Shown here: in pieces, positions 1 through 6,429 of the stretch
Layout: the number at the start of each line of letters is the position of its first letter
How positions within the stretch are numbered: the stretch's first letter is position 1
Assembly (NCBI GenBank): GCA_035527095.1
Contig: DATLBC010000073.1
Coordinates: forward strand, 1-15,372
Source of the DNA: Sva-07 sp035527095
Lineage (GTDB): Bacteria > Actinomycetota > Acidimicrobiia > Acidimicrobiales > Ilumatobacteraceae
Reading direction: 5' to 3'
DNA length: 15,372 nt
The notes under the pieces: model-generated
Databases searched by the model: none
What the model was told of the DNA's origin: nothing
Seen by the model: only the letters and a program-made list of their open reading frames with translations
Program-made: the position numbers and the translations under genes

Positions 1-1140
1 GTGGCTGTGCGGGCCACCGATGTCGTCGATGCGCTCGACGGCCTCGTCGGGCGTCTCGAAGATGCCATTGAAGAACTTCATCTCGTGCATGACACCGAAG
101 GGGCCGCCCTCCTGCGAGGCACCGTTGTCCGCGAGCACGACGAGCACCGTGTTGTCGAGCTGGCCGAGGCGCCTGAGCCCGTCGACCAGGCGGCCGATCT
201 GCACGTCGGTGTGGTCGAGGAACGCGGCGAACGCTTCCTGGAGGCGACATGCGAGGCGTTGCTGGTTCGTCGGGAGATCGTCCCAGGCGTCGACACCCGG
301 GTTCCGTGGCGCCAGCTCGGTGCCGGCCGGAATGACACCGCGTTCGAGTTGGCGTTCGAACCAGCGTTGGCGGACGACGTCCCAGCCTTCGTCGAACATG
401 CCGCGGTACTTGGCGAGGTACTCGGGCGGCGCCTGGTGCGGTGCATGGGTCGCCCCGAAGGCGAGGTACGTGAAGAACGGCCGGTCGGGCCGCACGCCAA
501 CGCTGTCGGAGATCATTCGCAATGCCTGGTCGACGAGATCCTCCGACAGGTGATATCCCTCGTCGGGGCCGGCGGGCGGTGTGATCGGGTGGTTGTCGGC
601 GACCAATTCGGGGTGGAACTGGTCGGTCTCGCCCTCCATGAATCCGTAGAACCGGTCGAAGCCGCGGGCGAGCGGCCACTGGTCGAAGGGGCCGGCCGCC
701 GAGCACTGCTCCATCGGCGCCAGGTGCCACTTGCCGACGGCAAACGTGGCGTAGCCGGCGTCGCTCAGAACTTCGGCCATGGTCGCCGCATGGTTCGAGA
801 TGTGTCCGAGCATGTTCGGGAAACCCGTACGAAAGTTCGACACCGCGCGCATGCCGACGGCGTGTTGCGACCGGCCGGTGAGCAGCGACGCCCGAGTCGG
901 CGAGCACAACGGAGTCACGTGGAAGTTGGTGAACTGCAGTCCGCCGGCCGCCAGAGCATCGAGGTTCGGCGTGTCGATGTCGGAGCCATAACAGCTGAAC
1001 TGGGCGAATCCGGTGTCGTCGAGCAACACGACCACCACGTTCGGTGCCTCGTCGCCGGGGTGCGGCGGCTCGTCGTAGTACGGCGTCGACTCGGCGACGG
1101 TGCGCCCGATCGTGCCGTCGAATCTCGATGGTCGTGTCAT
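1..1140 (-). CDS. Type I arylsulfatase (C-terminus cut by window edge)
   Basis: Hydrolyses sulfate esters, using a formylglycine made from an active-site cysteine. The first 380 residues are visible and the frame is still open at base 1, so the gene continues outside the window. Seen: metal-ligand pair Asp41-Asp42 in VVVVLLDDTGF, the sulfatase signature LCSPTRASLLTGR with the modifiable Cys79, GKWHL (Lys137, His139), and the second metal pair Asp338-Asn339 in LADNG. The ATG at 1140 follows the TetR stop by one base, with a purine-rich AGGACGG a few bases upstream, so the two genes form an operon. Start and spacing resemble the large (about 770-790 aa) actinobacterial arylsulfatases of the AtsA group; that comparison is from memory. 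No signal peptide is evident, so a cytoplasmic enzyme is likely. Substrate unknown; phosphonate monoester hydrolase is the main alternative within the superfamily. Confidence 0.93.
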   Translation of the reverse strand, partial: MTRPSRFDGTIGRTVAESTPYYDEPPHPGDEAPNVVVVLLDDTGFAQFSCYGSDIDTPNLDALAAGGLQFTNFHVTPLCSPTRASLLTGRSQHAVGMRAVSNFRTGFPNMLGHISNHAATMAEVLSDAGYATFAVGKWHLAPMEQCSAAGPFDQWPLARGFDRFYGFMEGETDQFHPELVADNHPITPPAGPDEGYHLSEDLVDQALRMISDSVGVRPDRPFFTYLAFGATHAPHQAPPEYLAKYRGMFDEGWDVVRQRWFERQLERGVIPAGTELAPRNPGVDAWDDLPTNQQRLACRLQEAFAAFLDHTDVQIGRLVDGLRRLGQLDNTVLVVLADNGASQEGGPFGVMHEMKFFNGIFETPDEAVERIDDIGGPHSH

Positions 1141-1141
1141 G

Positions 1142-1762
1142 TCAGTTGCCGTCCTGTTCCCAGTCGTCGATCAGTGCGTCGATGCCCCGGCGCCAGCTGG
1201 TGGCGATCTGGTGCCGCGACCGAGCATGTGTCCCGCGCATCACGTCCCATGCCTCGACAGAGGTGAACGCGTCGATCACCGCGACGAGTTCGGCGACCCG
1301 GCCGGGCGGCCTGCCCCGCGATTCCGTTTCGAAGGTCGCGCGGACCTGGTCGGCGAGTGCTGCCTTGGTCTGGGTCGACGCTTCGAGCAGGGGTTCGTGT
1401 TCGAGCGCGCGCAGCCGACCCAACGCCATGATCGCCCCAGCCTGCTCGTAGAGATCGAGCCGCGACTCGACCAGGGCGGCGACGCGCTCGGCGCGAGAGC
1501 CGTCGCCGACCGCTGCCACCAGCGGAGCGAAGCGTTCGCGGAAACGGCGGTGGGCGTGCACCTGCAGGTCGTCGAGACCGTCGAAGTACCGGAAGATCGA
1601 CGCCACAGACACGCCCGAGCGTTCGGCGACGAGCTCGGCCGTGGGCGGGATCTTCCCCTCCTCGGCGAGTTCGAACACCGCGTCGATCACGGCGGTCCGC
1701 CCGCGCTCGCGCCGGGCACGTCGTCCGTCGATCGGTGTGGCCTCCCCGACTGCTTCCCCCAT
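1142..1762 (-). CDS. TetR/AcrR-family transcriptional regulator
   Basis: Predicted repressor of itself and the adjacent sulfatase. It is 206 aa, normal for the family. Residues about 18-65 form the three-helix DNA-binding domain: RGRTAVIDAVFELAEEG, then AELVAERSGVSVASIFRYFDG, the typical helix-turn-helix with the aromatic FRYF recognition-helix end. The rest is an alpha-helical ligand-binding region with no recognisable ligand signature. The stop is one base before the sulfatase ATG, so the genes are probably co-transcribed. The ATG at 1762 is supported by a good promoter (TTGCGC, 17 bp, TACACT) ending 8 nt upstream. A 25-bp palindrome covering the -35 and spacer suggests autorepression. The inducer is plausibly a sulfated compound or its product, but that is only inference from the neighbour. 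Confidence 0.9.
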   Translation of the reverse strand: MGEAVGEATPIDGRRARRERGRTAVIDAVFELAEEGKIPPTAELVAERSGVSVASIFRYFDGLDDLQVHAHRRFRERFAPLVAAVGDGSRAERVAALVESRLDLYEQAGAIMALGRLRALEHEPLLEASTQTKAALADQVRATFETESRGRPPGRVAELVAVIDAFTSVEAWDVMRGTHARSRHQIATSWRRGIDALIDDWEQDGN

Positions 1763-1770
1763 CGGGAGCG

Positions 1771-1799
1771 AGTGTAACTATTGCGAGTCAGATGCGCAA
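1771..1799 (-). promoter_or_regulatory. Promoter of the TetR-sulfatase operon
   Basis: On the minus strand, -35 TTGCGC (1794-1799), a 17-bp spacer and -10 TACACT (1771-1776). Only 8 nt separate the -10 from the ATG at 1762, so the transcript would be leaderless or nearly so. It coincides with the palindromic operator, as expected for a self-repressed tetR gene. Confidence 0.5.
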
Positions 1800-1802
1800 T
1801 AG
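1778..1802. promoter_or_regulatory. Palindromic operator, probably for the adjacent TetR regulator
   Basis: A perfect inverted repeat, CTATTGCG (1778-1785) and CGCAATAG (1795-1802), with a 9-bp spacer. It lies 16 bp upstream of the tetR ATG and covers the -35 box and most of the promoter spacer. TetR dimers typically bind such sites in their own promoters. Assignment to this TetR protein is by position only. Confidence 0.65.
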
Positions 1803-1828
1803 ACAATCACCAGCGCGACACACCCGCC

Positions 1829-1870
1829 GCGATGAGCGAACCGACCGGATACGGCGGTCTGGCTCATCGC
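1829..1870. repeat. Hairpin-forming repeat, copy 1
   Basis: A 42-bp element with perfect 9-bp outer arms GCGATGAGC and GCTCATCGC. Inside, ACCG(a)CCG can pair with CGGCGGT around a GATA loop, giving a stem of about 16 pairs broken by one small internal loop and one bulge. It matches the second copy in 41 of 42 positions. Position beyond the kinase stop suggests a transcription terminator lacking a U-tract, or a mobile palindromic (REP-like) repeat. Confidence 0.75.
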
Positions 1871-1889
1871 AACCCACCCCAACTCACCC

Positions 1890-1931
1890 GCGATGAGCGA
1901 ACCGACCGGATACGGTGGTCTGGCTCATCGC
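1890..1931. repeat. Hairpin-forming repeat, copy 2
   Basis: Second copy, starting exactly 61 bp after copy 1. The only difference is T at 1916 in place of C at 1855; in plus-strand RNA this turns an inner-stem G-C pair into a G-U pair, while the 9-bp outer arms are unchanged. The flanks also share a CACCCG stretch before the element and CAACC after it, so the duplicated unit is longer than the palindrome. Confidence 0.75.
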
Positions 1932-2110
1932 AACCGTTGACGCCGGAGCGTCAGCGGCGGAACCAGCTGGAGCGTCCGCTCGACGAGGCGGTATCGGAGC
2001 CACACTGGCACCGATCGCCCTGGGGGACATGGCCGAGCACCTGCTCGACGTGAGCTCCGCAACCGGCCCAGCTCGGCCGATCGCACTTCCTGCAGGTGGT
2101 TTGTCTACAC

Positions 2111-2126
2111 ATACCCCCAAGGGTAT
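2111..2126. promoter_or_regulatory. CsoR/CstR-type operator-like palindrome (orphan)
   Basis: ATACCC (2111-2116) and GGGTAT (2121-2126), perfect 6-bp arms with a CCAA spacer. Read on the minus strand it is TATACCCTTGGGGGTAT, resembling the G/C-tract palindromes (TACCC...GGGGGTA) bound by copper-sensing CsoR and persulfide-sensing CstR repressors. No CsoR gene or metal exporter is present in the window, and no convincing ORF starts just downstream on either strand. It may be a remnant, or it may regulate something not recognised here. Confidence 0.4.
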
Positions 2127-2145
2127 ATTAACAACATCGGAATTG

Positions 2146-3531
2146 CTACTCCCCCGTCGGCAGTTCGACGACCACGGTGAGCCCGCCGCCAACCGTATCA
2201 GCGAGCACAACTCGGCCGCCGGACGCTGTCGTGAGTGTGTCCACGATCGCGAGTCCGAGCCCCGTGCCGGCTCGGGACGTGTCACCGCGCCAGAACCGTC
2301 GCATCGCGTCGACCTTCGCCGCATCGTCGAGCCCCGGACCGTGATCGACGACGCGCAACTCAGCGGTTCGATCGGCAATGCGGGCGATGTCGACGTCGAT
2401 GCTGGAACCGGGCGGCGCGACGGCCAGTGCGTTGTCGAGCAGATTGTCGAGGATCTGCTCGATCGCTCCCGGAATGCACCGGACAAGCGTCGGCTGGTCG
2501 ACGTGACGGTGTCGCAGCTCGACGCCTCGCTCGTCGGCGCTGGCCGTCCACGTGTCGACACGGTCGCGTACCAGTTCGCCGAGGTCAGCGACCGACGCGA
2601 CCGGTTGATCGTCAGCGCGTGCGAGTTGCAGGAGGTTCGACACCAATTCGGTCAGCCGCTCGGTCTCCCCGATCGCACGTTCCAACGCGTCGACGGCGTG
2701 GGCGTCGGGGGCACCGCGGTCGGCCGTGGCCAGATCGCTCTGCAGGTTCTCGAGGCGGAGCCGCAACGCCGTGAGCGGAGTACGCAACTGGTGCGATGCA
2801 TCAGCGACGAAGCGCCGCTGATCGCTGAGCACAGCGTCGAGCCGTTGCGCCATGGTGGTCATCGTGGCATCGAGTGCCCGGATCTCCGGCGGACCTTGCG
2901 CCACCGGCTCGGCGACCGAGAGATCACCGCCCGCGAATCGGGCCGCCGTGGCCGTCAGGTCACGCAGCGGTCGCGTCACCGACCGAGCGATCACCCAGCC
3001 GATCAGCGTCACCGTCGCCAACACCACTGCGGCAATGGCACCGAGCGCAAGCCAGAAGTTGCGGACCCGTTGGTCGACGTCGCCGGTGTCGAGCGTGATC
3101 CGAAGCGCGCCATGCACCGTTCCCCCGGACGCGACCGGCACCGCCACGTACAGCAGATCGGTTTCGAGCGTGTCGGACCGGCGAGTGCCGGACGTCCGCA
3201 CGCCCTCGAGGGCGGCTTCCAACTCGGGTCGAGTCGAGAAGTCCCGATCGATGTCACCACCCGTGTCGACCTGCGAGATCCCGTCGACATCGACGACCAC
3301 GACGCGCGCTCCGGTCCGGTCCTCGTAGGTGTCGGCCGGAATTGGATCGAGCGGCGTTCCCGCCTCGAGATCGTCCTCATACAGCGTGGCGATGACGCTG
3401 GCATCGTGCTCGACATCGGCGGCGAGCCGCTCGCGTTCGCGTTGGGAGTAGAAGACGCCGAGCGGCACCATGAGCATGACCAACACGATCACGGTGATCG
3501 TCAGATAGCTGGCCAGCAGGCGGCGGGTCAT
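2146..3531 (-). CDS. Two-component sensor histidine kinase (HAMP, HisKA, HATPase)
   Basis: Membrane sensor kinase, 461 aa, that autophosphorylates on histidine and passes phosphate to the regulator encoded 7 bp upstream. Two membrane segments (about residues 6-27 and 160-182) bracket an extracytoplasmic sensor domain of about 130 residues rich in Asp/Glu, with no recognised ligand motif. A HAMP linker follows (about 183-235). The H-box FVADASHQLRTPLTALR places the phospho-accepting His at 247. N-box DNLLDNAL (362-369), G1 DHGPGL (396-401), F-box FWRGD (413-417) and G2 GTGLGLAIV (422-430) complete the ATPase domain, so all catalytic boxes are intact. The divergent electron-transfer cluster suggests it senses metal, redox or envelope stress, but that is inference. 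Transcription probably ends in the hairpin region downstream. Confidence 0.95.
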   Translation of the reverse strand: MTRRLLASYLTITVIVLVMLMVPLGVFYSQRERERLAADVEHDASVIATLYEDDLEAGTPLDPIPADTYEDRTGARVVVVDVDGISQVDTGGDIDRDFSTRPELEAALEGVRTSGTRRSDTLETDLLYVAVPVASGGTVHGALRITLDTGDVDQRVRNFWLALGAIAAVVLATVTLIGWVIARSVTRPLRDLTATAARFAGGDLSVAEPVAQGPPEIRALDATMTTMAQRLDAVLSDQRRFVADASHQLRTPLTALRLRLENLQSDLATADRGAPDAHAVDALERAIGETERLTELVSNLLQLARADDQPVASVADLGELVRDRVDTWTASADERGVELRHRHVDQPTLVRCIPGAIEQILDNLLDNALAVAPPGSSIDVDIARIADRTAELRVVDHGPGLDDAAKVDAMRRFWRGDTSRAGTGLGLAIVDTLTTASGGRVVLADTVGGGLTVVVELPTGE

Positions 3532-3538
3532 GTCGACG

Positions 3539-4225
3539 TCAACCCTGCACAGGCATGGGTTCGTCGGCGGCGGTGTACCGGTACCCGACCGATCGGACCG
3601 TCTCGATCACCTCAGGCGTGAGCTTGCGGCGCAACGAGGCGATGTGGACATCGAGCGTCTTCGTCGACCCCCACCAGTGCTCGTCCCAGACCTCGCGCAT
3701 CAGCTGCTCACGCGTCTTGACCGCTCCGGCGTCGAGCGCAAGGCACAACAGGAGGTCGTACTCCTTCGGCGTGAGTGCCACCGACTCGTCATCGAAACGG
3801 ACCGCATGTCGGCGTCGATCGATCACGAGCGTTCCGACCGTGACCGGTTCGACCTCGCCGGGCTGCGCGTCGGACTGGCCGACGCGACGCAGCACCGCAC
3901 GGATCCGTGCGACCAACTCTCGGAACCCGAACGGCTTGACGACGTAGTCGTCGGCGCCCAGTTCGAGCAGGACCACGCGATCGATCTCGTCACTGCGCGC
4001 GGTGACCACGATGATGGGCACATTGCTCGAAGCTCGAAGCTCCTGGCACACGACGCGCCCTTCGAGATCGGGCAGGCCGAGATCGAGCAGCACCAGATCG
4101 ACAGGGTCCGCCGCCAGTGCTGCGGCCCCCGTGGCTGCGAGCTCGACCTCGAATCCTTCGCGCCGCAGCCCTTCGAGCAGCGGATCGGAGATCGTGGGAT
4201 CGTCCTCGACGAGCAATAGGCGCAC
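3539..4225 (-). CDS. OmpR/PhoB-family response regulator
   Basis: DNA-binding partner of the adjacent kinase, about 228 aa. The receiver domain has the acidic pocket (Glu7, Asp8, Asp9), phospho-acceptor Asp48 in LLDLGLPD, Thr75 in IVVTAR and Lys97 in VVKPF. The C-terminal winged helix (about 125-225) contains LTPKEYDLLLCLA and VDVHIASLRRKL-like sequence (here LDVHIASLRRKL) ending in VRSVGYRY. Start choice: the frame is open back to 4327, but the extra N-terminal residues do not look like receiver sequence and would leave no room for divergent promoters. GTG at 4225 puts the first beta strand at residue 2-6 as usual; GTG at 4243 is an alternative. No strong ribosome-binding site decides between them. 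It probably acts on the 102-bp divergent promoter region shared with the 4328 gene. Confidence 0.93.
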   Translation of the reverse strand: MRLLLVEDDPTISDPLLEGLRREGFEVELAATGAAALAADPVDLVLLDLGLPDLEGRVVCQELRASSNVPIIVVTARSDEIDRVVLLELGADDYVVKPFGFRELVARIRAVLRRVGQSDAQPGEVEPVTVGTLVIDRRRHAVRFDDESVALTPKEYDLLLCLALDAGAVKTREQLMREVWDEHWWGSTKTLDVHIASLRRKLTPEVIETVRSVGYRYTAADEPMPVQG

Positions 4226-4277
4226 GTCATCAGGTTCGCGCACTCGACGACCCGGCTCGGGATCGCTTACCCAACGT

Positions 4278-4293
4278 TTGCCTTCGGCTTGCC
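4278..4293 (+). promoter_or_regulatory. Direct repeat, candidate response-regulator binding site
   Basis: TTGCC at 4278-4282 and again at 4289-4293, an 11-bp period, within TTGCCTTCGGCTTGCC. OmpR-family regulators bind tandem direct repeats with about one helical turn spacing. The site sits in the divergent intergenic region where the -35 box of the 4328 gene should be, which would suit an activator. Confidence 0.35.
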
Positions 4294-4314
4294 CCCTGCT
4301 GGAACGCATGTGCG

Positions 4315-4320
4315 TACGGT
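4315..4320 (+). promoter_or_regulatory. Candidate -10 box, leaderless start of the electron-transfer operon
   Basis: TACGGT (TANNNT) ends 7 nt before the ATG at 4328, the spacing of leaderless actinobacterial transcripts; there is no ribosome-binding site in between. No clear -35 is seen, which fits activator dependence. The block GTACGGTCGATC recurs in front of the 11130 gene. Confidence 0.4.
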
Positions 4321-4327
4321 CGATCAC

Positions 4328-5002
4328 ATGACCTCGACACCACCAGTTGCACCTTCAGAGCCTCGCCGCCCGGGCCGGTCACTCACGAGCCGCACCTCGC
4401 TGCTCACCGCCGCCGCCGTCGCCGGTGTGCTGCTGGCCGGCACCGCGGCGGTCGCTGCGAACATCGGCATCCTCAACGCTGCCGACAGCAGCACCATCGG
4501 CGAGCTCGCCGCGACCGACGATCTGCTGCCCGCGGCGGGATCGGACGCCGACACTCCGACGACGGTGACCGTCGAGACCGCGCCGTCAACCACGCTGGCC
4601 AGCGCGCCAACCGCGGCCCAGCAGTACGACATCGCCGGCACCGGCACCGTGTGGGTCGTGACCACGACCAGCGGGCTGGCGCTCGATCACGTGGTGGCCG
4701 AACCGGGCTGGGTCTCGACACTGACCCAGGCCGACCTGCGCTCGCTGCGAGTCGACTTCGTGAACGGCGACCGAACGATCGTCTTCACCGCATCGATCGG
4801 CGACGACGGACTCGTCGTCGACGTGACCGAGCCGACGACCGTCGTTGCGGCAACGTCGGCCGCGTCCTCTGCATCCTCCGCCGCGACGCCGACCACGGCC
4901 CCGAAGGCAGGCGGGACCTACGAGGACGACGACCACGATGACGACGACGACCACTACGAAGACGACGACCACGAGTACGAAGGGGCCGACGACGATGACT
5001 GA
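4328..5002 (+). CDS. Membrane-anchored protein with beta-type domain and Asp/His-rich tail
   Basis: Unnamed protein of 224 aa. A short cytoplasmic N-terminus precedes one hydrophobic segment (about residues 18-43, TAAAVAGVLLAGTAAVAAN), acting as anchor or uncleaved signal. A Thr/Ala linker leads to a predicted beta-rich domain (about 97-165, YDIAGTGTVWV to DGLVVDV), similar in style to small extracellular domains beside ferric-reductase genes in actinobacteria. The last roughly 26 residues are almost only Asp, Glu, His and Tyr (for example EDDDHDDDDDHYEDDDHEYE), suggesting divalent-metal binding outside the membrane. It has no FMN-binding (S/T-G-A-T) motif. Start: the ATG at 4328 has a TANNNT box 7 nt upstream and lies just before the basic and hydrophobic N-terminus; GTG-type starts farther upstream would use up the promoter. 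First gene of a four-gene overlapping operon. Confidence 0.8.
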   Translation: MTSTPPVAPSEPRRPGRSLTSRTSLLTAAAVAGVLLAGTAAVAANIGILNAADSSTIGELAATDDLLPAAGSDADTPTTVTVETAPSTTLASAPTAAQQYDIAGTGTVWVVTTTSGLALDHVVAEPGWVSTLTQADLRSLRVDFVNGDRTIVFTASIGDDGLVVDVTEPTTVVAATSAASSASSAATPTTAPKAGGTYEDDDHDDDDDHYEDDDHEYEGADDDD

Positions 5003-5465
5003 GTTCGATCCCCTCCTCAACAGGCGGCCGCTGCCTCCGCCCACAGCAGGCCCGACGCCGTCTCGCTCCACCGCTGCCCAAGTGCGGCGACCACGTCGGC
5101 GCCATGCAGCACGCGGATCACGGATCGCCAGTGCCGGTCTGGGCGTCACCACCATGTTGGGCCTCGTCGCCTCGATGGGCATCGCCGGTGCCGTCGCCGA
5201 CGACGCCGCCCCCACGGCAGCTGCGACCACGCCGCTGCCGACCGCTGCGACCTCGCCGACCGCCCCCGTTGCAGCGGTTCCCGCAGCTCCCACGGCGACG
5301 CTGCCGCCGACCGCCGAAGCGACCACGCCGCCGGTGGCGACCAACCTTGCTCCGGTGACCCTCACGGCCCGTCCCGAGGTTCGAGTGGTGACTCCGGCTC
5401 CGGCTGCAGCGGCGGCACCCGCACCAACTCCAGCACCAGCGGCGACCACCAGTGGCAGTGGCTGA
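4995..5465 (+). CDS. Small Ala/Pro/Thr-rich single-pass membrane protein
   Basis: Hypothetical protein of 156 aa. A proline-rich, then strongly basic N-terminus (RRPRRRH, about residues 31-37) precedes a hydrophobic segment (about 45-67), then a long low-complexity Ala/Pro/Thr/Val tail to the end. The positive-inside pattern suggests the tail is exported. No domain is recognisable; it may be a wall-spanning spacer or scaffold for the electron-transfer proteins. ATG 4995 overlaps the previous gene by 8 bp and has GAAGGGG 9 nt upstream; the frame is open farther upstream, but that part is only the frame-shifted acidic tail of the previous gene. The downstream apbE start overlaps its 3' end by 14 bp. 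The overlaps are the main support for it being a gene. Confidence 0.7.
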   Translation: MTEFDPLLNRRPLPPPTAGPTPSRSTAAQVRRPRRRHAARGSRIASAGLGVTTMLGLVASMGIAGAVADDAAPTAAATTPLPTAATSPTAPVAAVPAAPTATLPPTAEATTPPVATNLAPVTLTARPEVRVVTPAPAAAAAPAPTPAPAATTSGSG

Positions 5466-6429
5466 GCATCGCGGCCGCGTGATGGCGAGCGAACTGCAGA
5501 TCGTGACGGTCGGCGACGATCCGCCGTCGGCCCCTGATGGCCACGCGATGCTCGTCGGCCTGCTCGACCATCTCGAGGCCTGCTGGAGTCGGTTCGTTCC
5601 CGACAGTGATCTCTCACGACTGAACCTCGCAGATGGGCATCCTGTTCAGGTCGATCCGTCGACGATCACGCTGGTCGCGACGATGATCGAGGCGTGGCGG
5701 GCAACCGAGCAGCGGTTCGATCCCACCACGCTCCCGGCACTGATGGCAGCCGGCTACAGCTCCAGCATCGACGACCCTCGACGCATCACCATCCTGCCGA
5801 CCGGCGCACTCCGCTTCGACGACAGCGCCGCCGTCCGGCCGAAGCTCGATGACATCGAGATCGACCTCGATGCCGGGATCATCCGCCTCCCGGTCGGATT
5901 GACCATCGACGCGGGCGGGATCGGCAAGGGACTGGCAGCAGATCTGGCCGTCGACCTTGCGCTGCGATCGGGTGCCGACGGCGCGATGGTCAGCATCGGC
6001 GGCGACATCGCAGCATCGCAACGCGCTCCTGAGAGCGAGTGGCGGGTCGTCATCGCCCATCCAGACGCCGACCGGGAACCCGTCGGCACCATCGCACTGA
6101 CCGGCGGTGGCGTGGCCACATCGAGCACTCGATCACGGCGCTGGCGCCACGAGGGCATCGATCGTCACCACCTGATCGATCCGTGGACCGACGCGGTGTC
6201 GACAACCGACCTGGCATCGGTCACGGTGATCGCCCGATCCGGATGGCTCGCCGAAGCACACGCGACCGCAGCGATCCTCGCCGGCAGCGAGCGGGTGATC
6301 GAACACCTCGACCGCCACGAACTGACCGGAGTCGCCGTCACGATCGGCGGTGACGTCCTCGCCACCCACGACCTGGCCCCACTCTCCGGCCTGGCCACAT
6401 CAGGCGCGACGACAGGAGACCGATCGTGA
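5452..6429 (+). CDS. apbE: ApbE-family FAD:protein FMN transferase
   Basis: Transfers FMN from FAD to a Thr/Ser of a target protein outside the cytoplasmic membrane, with Mg2+. 325 aa, near the family norm. Seen: WSRFVPDSDLSRLN (the family's F-x-P-x-S-x-L-S-x-L-N), FDPTTLPALMAAGY, the flavin-binding DAGGIGKGLAADLA, SIGGDI, and the C-terminal ATSSTRSRRW...HHLIDPWT with a following AEAHATAAILAG. GTG at 5452 overlaps the preceding gene by 14 bp; the ORF reads directly into the family's first strand (RVMASELQIVTVG). No lipobox or signal peptide is visible, unlike many exported ApbEs. Its target is not obvious: no FMN-binding domain is encoded nearby, although its own last residues contain LATSGATTG. 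Its stop overlaps the next start (GTGA), indicating translational coupling. Confidence 0.93.
   Translation: MAVAEHRGRVMASELQIVTVGDDPPSAPDGHAMLVGLLDHLEACWSRFVPDSDLSRLNLADGHPVQVDPSTITLVATMIEAWRATEQRFDPTTLPALMAAGYSSSIDDPRRITILPTGALRFDDSAAVRPKLDDIEIDLDAGIIRLPVGLTIDAGGIGKGLAADLAVDLALRSGADGAMVSIGGDIAASQRAPESEWRVVIAHPDADREPVGTIALTGGGVATSSTRSRRWRHEGIDRHHLIDPWTDAVSTTDLASVTVIARSGWLAEAHATAAILAGSERVIEHLDRHELTGVAVTIGGDVLATHDLAPLSGLATSGATTGDRS

Larger units (their letters stand above)
1803..2145. other. Gene-free stretch between the histidine kinase end and the tetR promoter
   Basis: About 340 bp with no convincing coding sequence on either strand. Minus-strand frames are short and arginine-rich; the plus-strand frame running through it is the antisense of the histidine kinase gene. 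It holds a tandem pair of hairpin elements (1829-1870, 1890-1931) and a CsoR-type palindrome (2111-2126). The region is downstream of the minus-strand kinase gene and upstream of minus-strand tetR. Confidence 0.6.

Noticed and set aside
1..1266. Long plus-strand open frame across the sulfatase gene
   Set aside because: It is antisense to a clear sulfatase with all catalytic motifs; long antisense frames are normal in GC-rich DNA. No recognisable protein features.
1829..1931. CRISPR array
   Set aside because: Only two repeats of 42 bp with a 19-bp gap, strongly palindromic, no further copies and no cas genes.
1925..2086. 53-codon minus-strand ORF (GTG start) downstream of the CsoR-type palindrome
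   Set aside because: Arginine-rich, no recognisable motif, ends inside the hairpin repeat. Too weak to call a gene, though it would be the natural target of the operator.
1915..3621. 568-codon plus-strand open frame opposite the histidine kinase
   Set aside because: Arginine-rich, no domain, fully antisense to an intact kinase gene; a compositional artefact.
4226..4327. N-terminal extension of the response regulator to 4327
   Set aside because: Extra residues do not match a receiver domain and would abut the divergent gene start, leaving no promoters.
4289..4327. Upstream start for the Asp/His-rich protein
   Set aside because: The segment before ATG 4328 lies over the -10 box and lacks a ribosome-binding site; ATG 4328 directly precedes the membrane anchor.
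4845..4994. N-terminal extension of the small Ala/Pro/Thr-rich protein
   Set aside because: This Arg/Thr-run stretch is only the frame-shifted acidic tail of the preceding gene; ATG 4995 has a good ribosome-binding site.
4586..5617. 343-codon minus-strand open frame
   Set aside because: Antisense to three overlapping plus-strand genes; valine/glycine runs come from the GAC and GCC repeats on the other strand.
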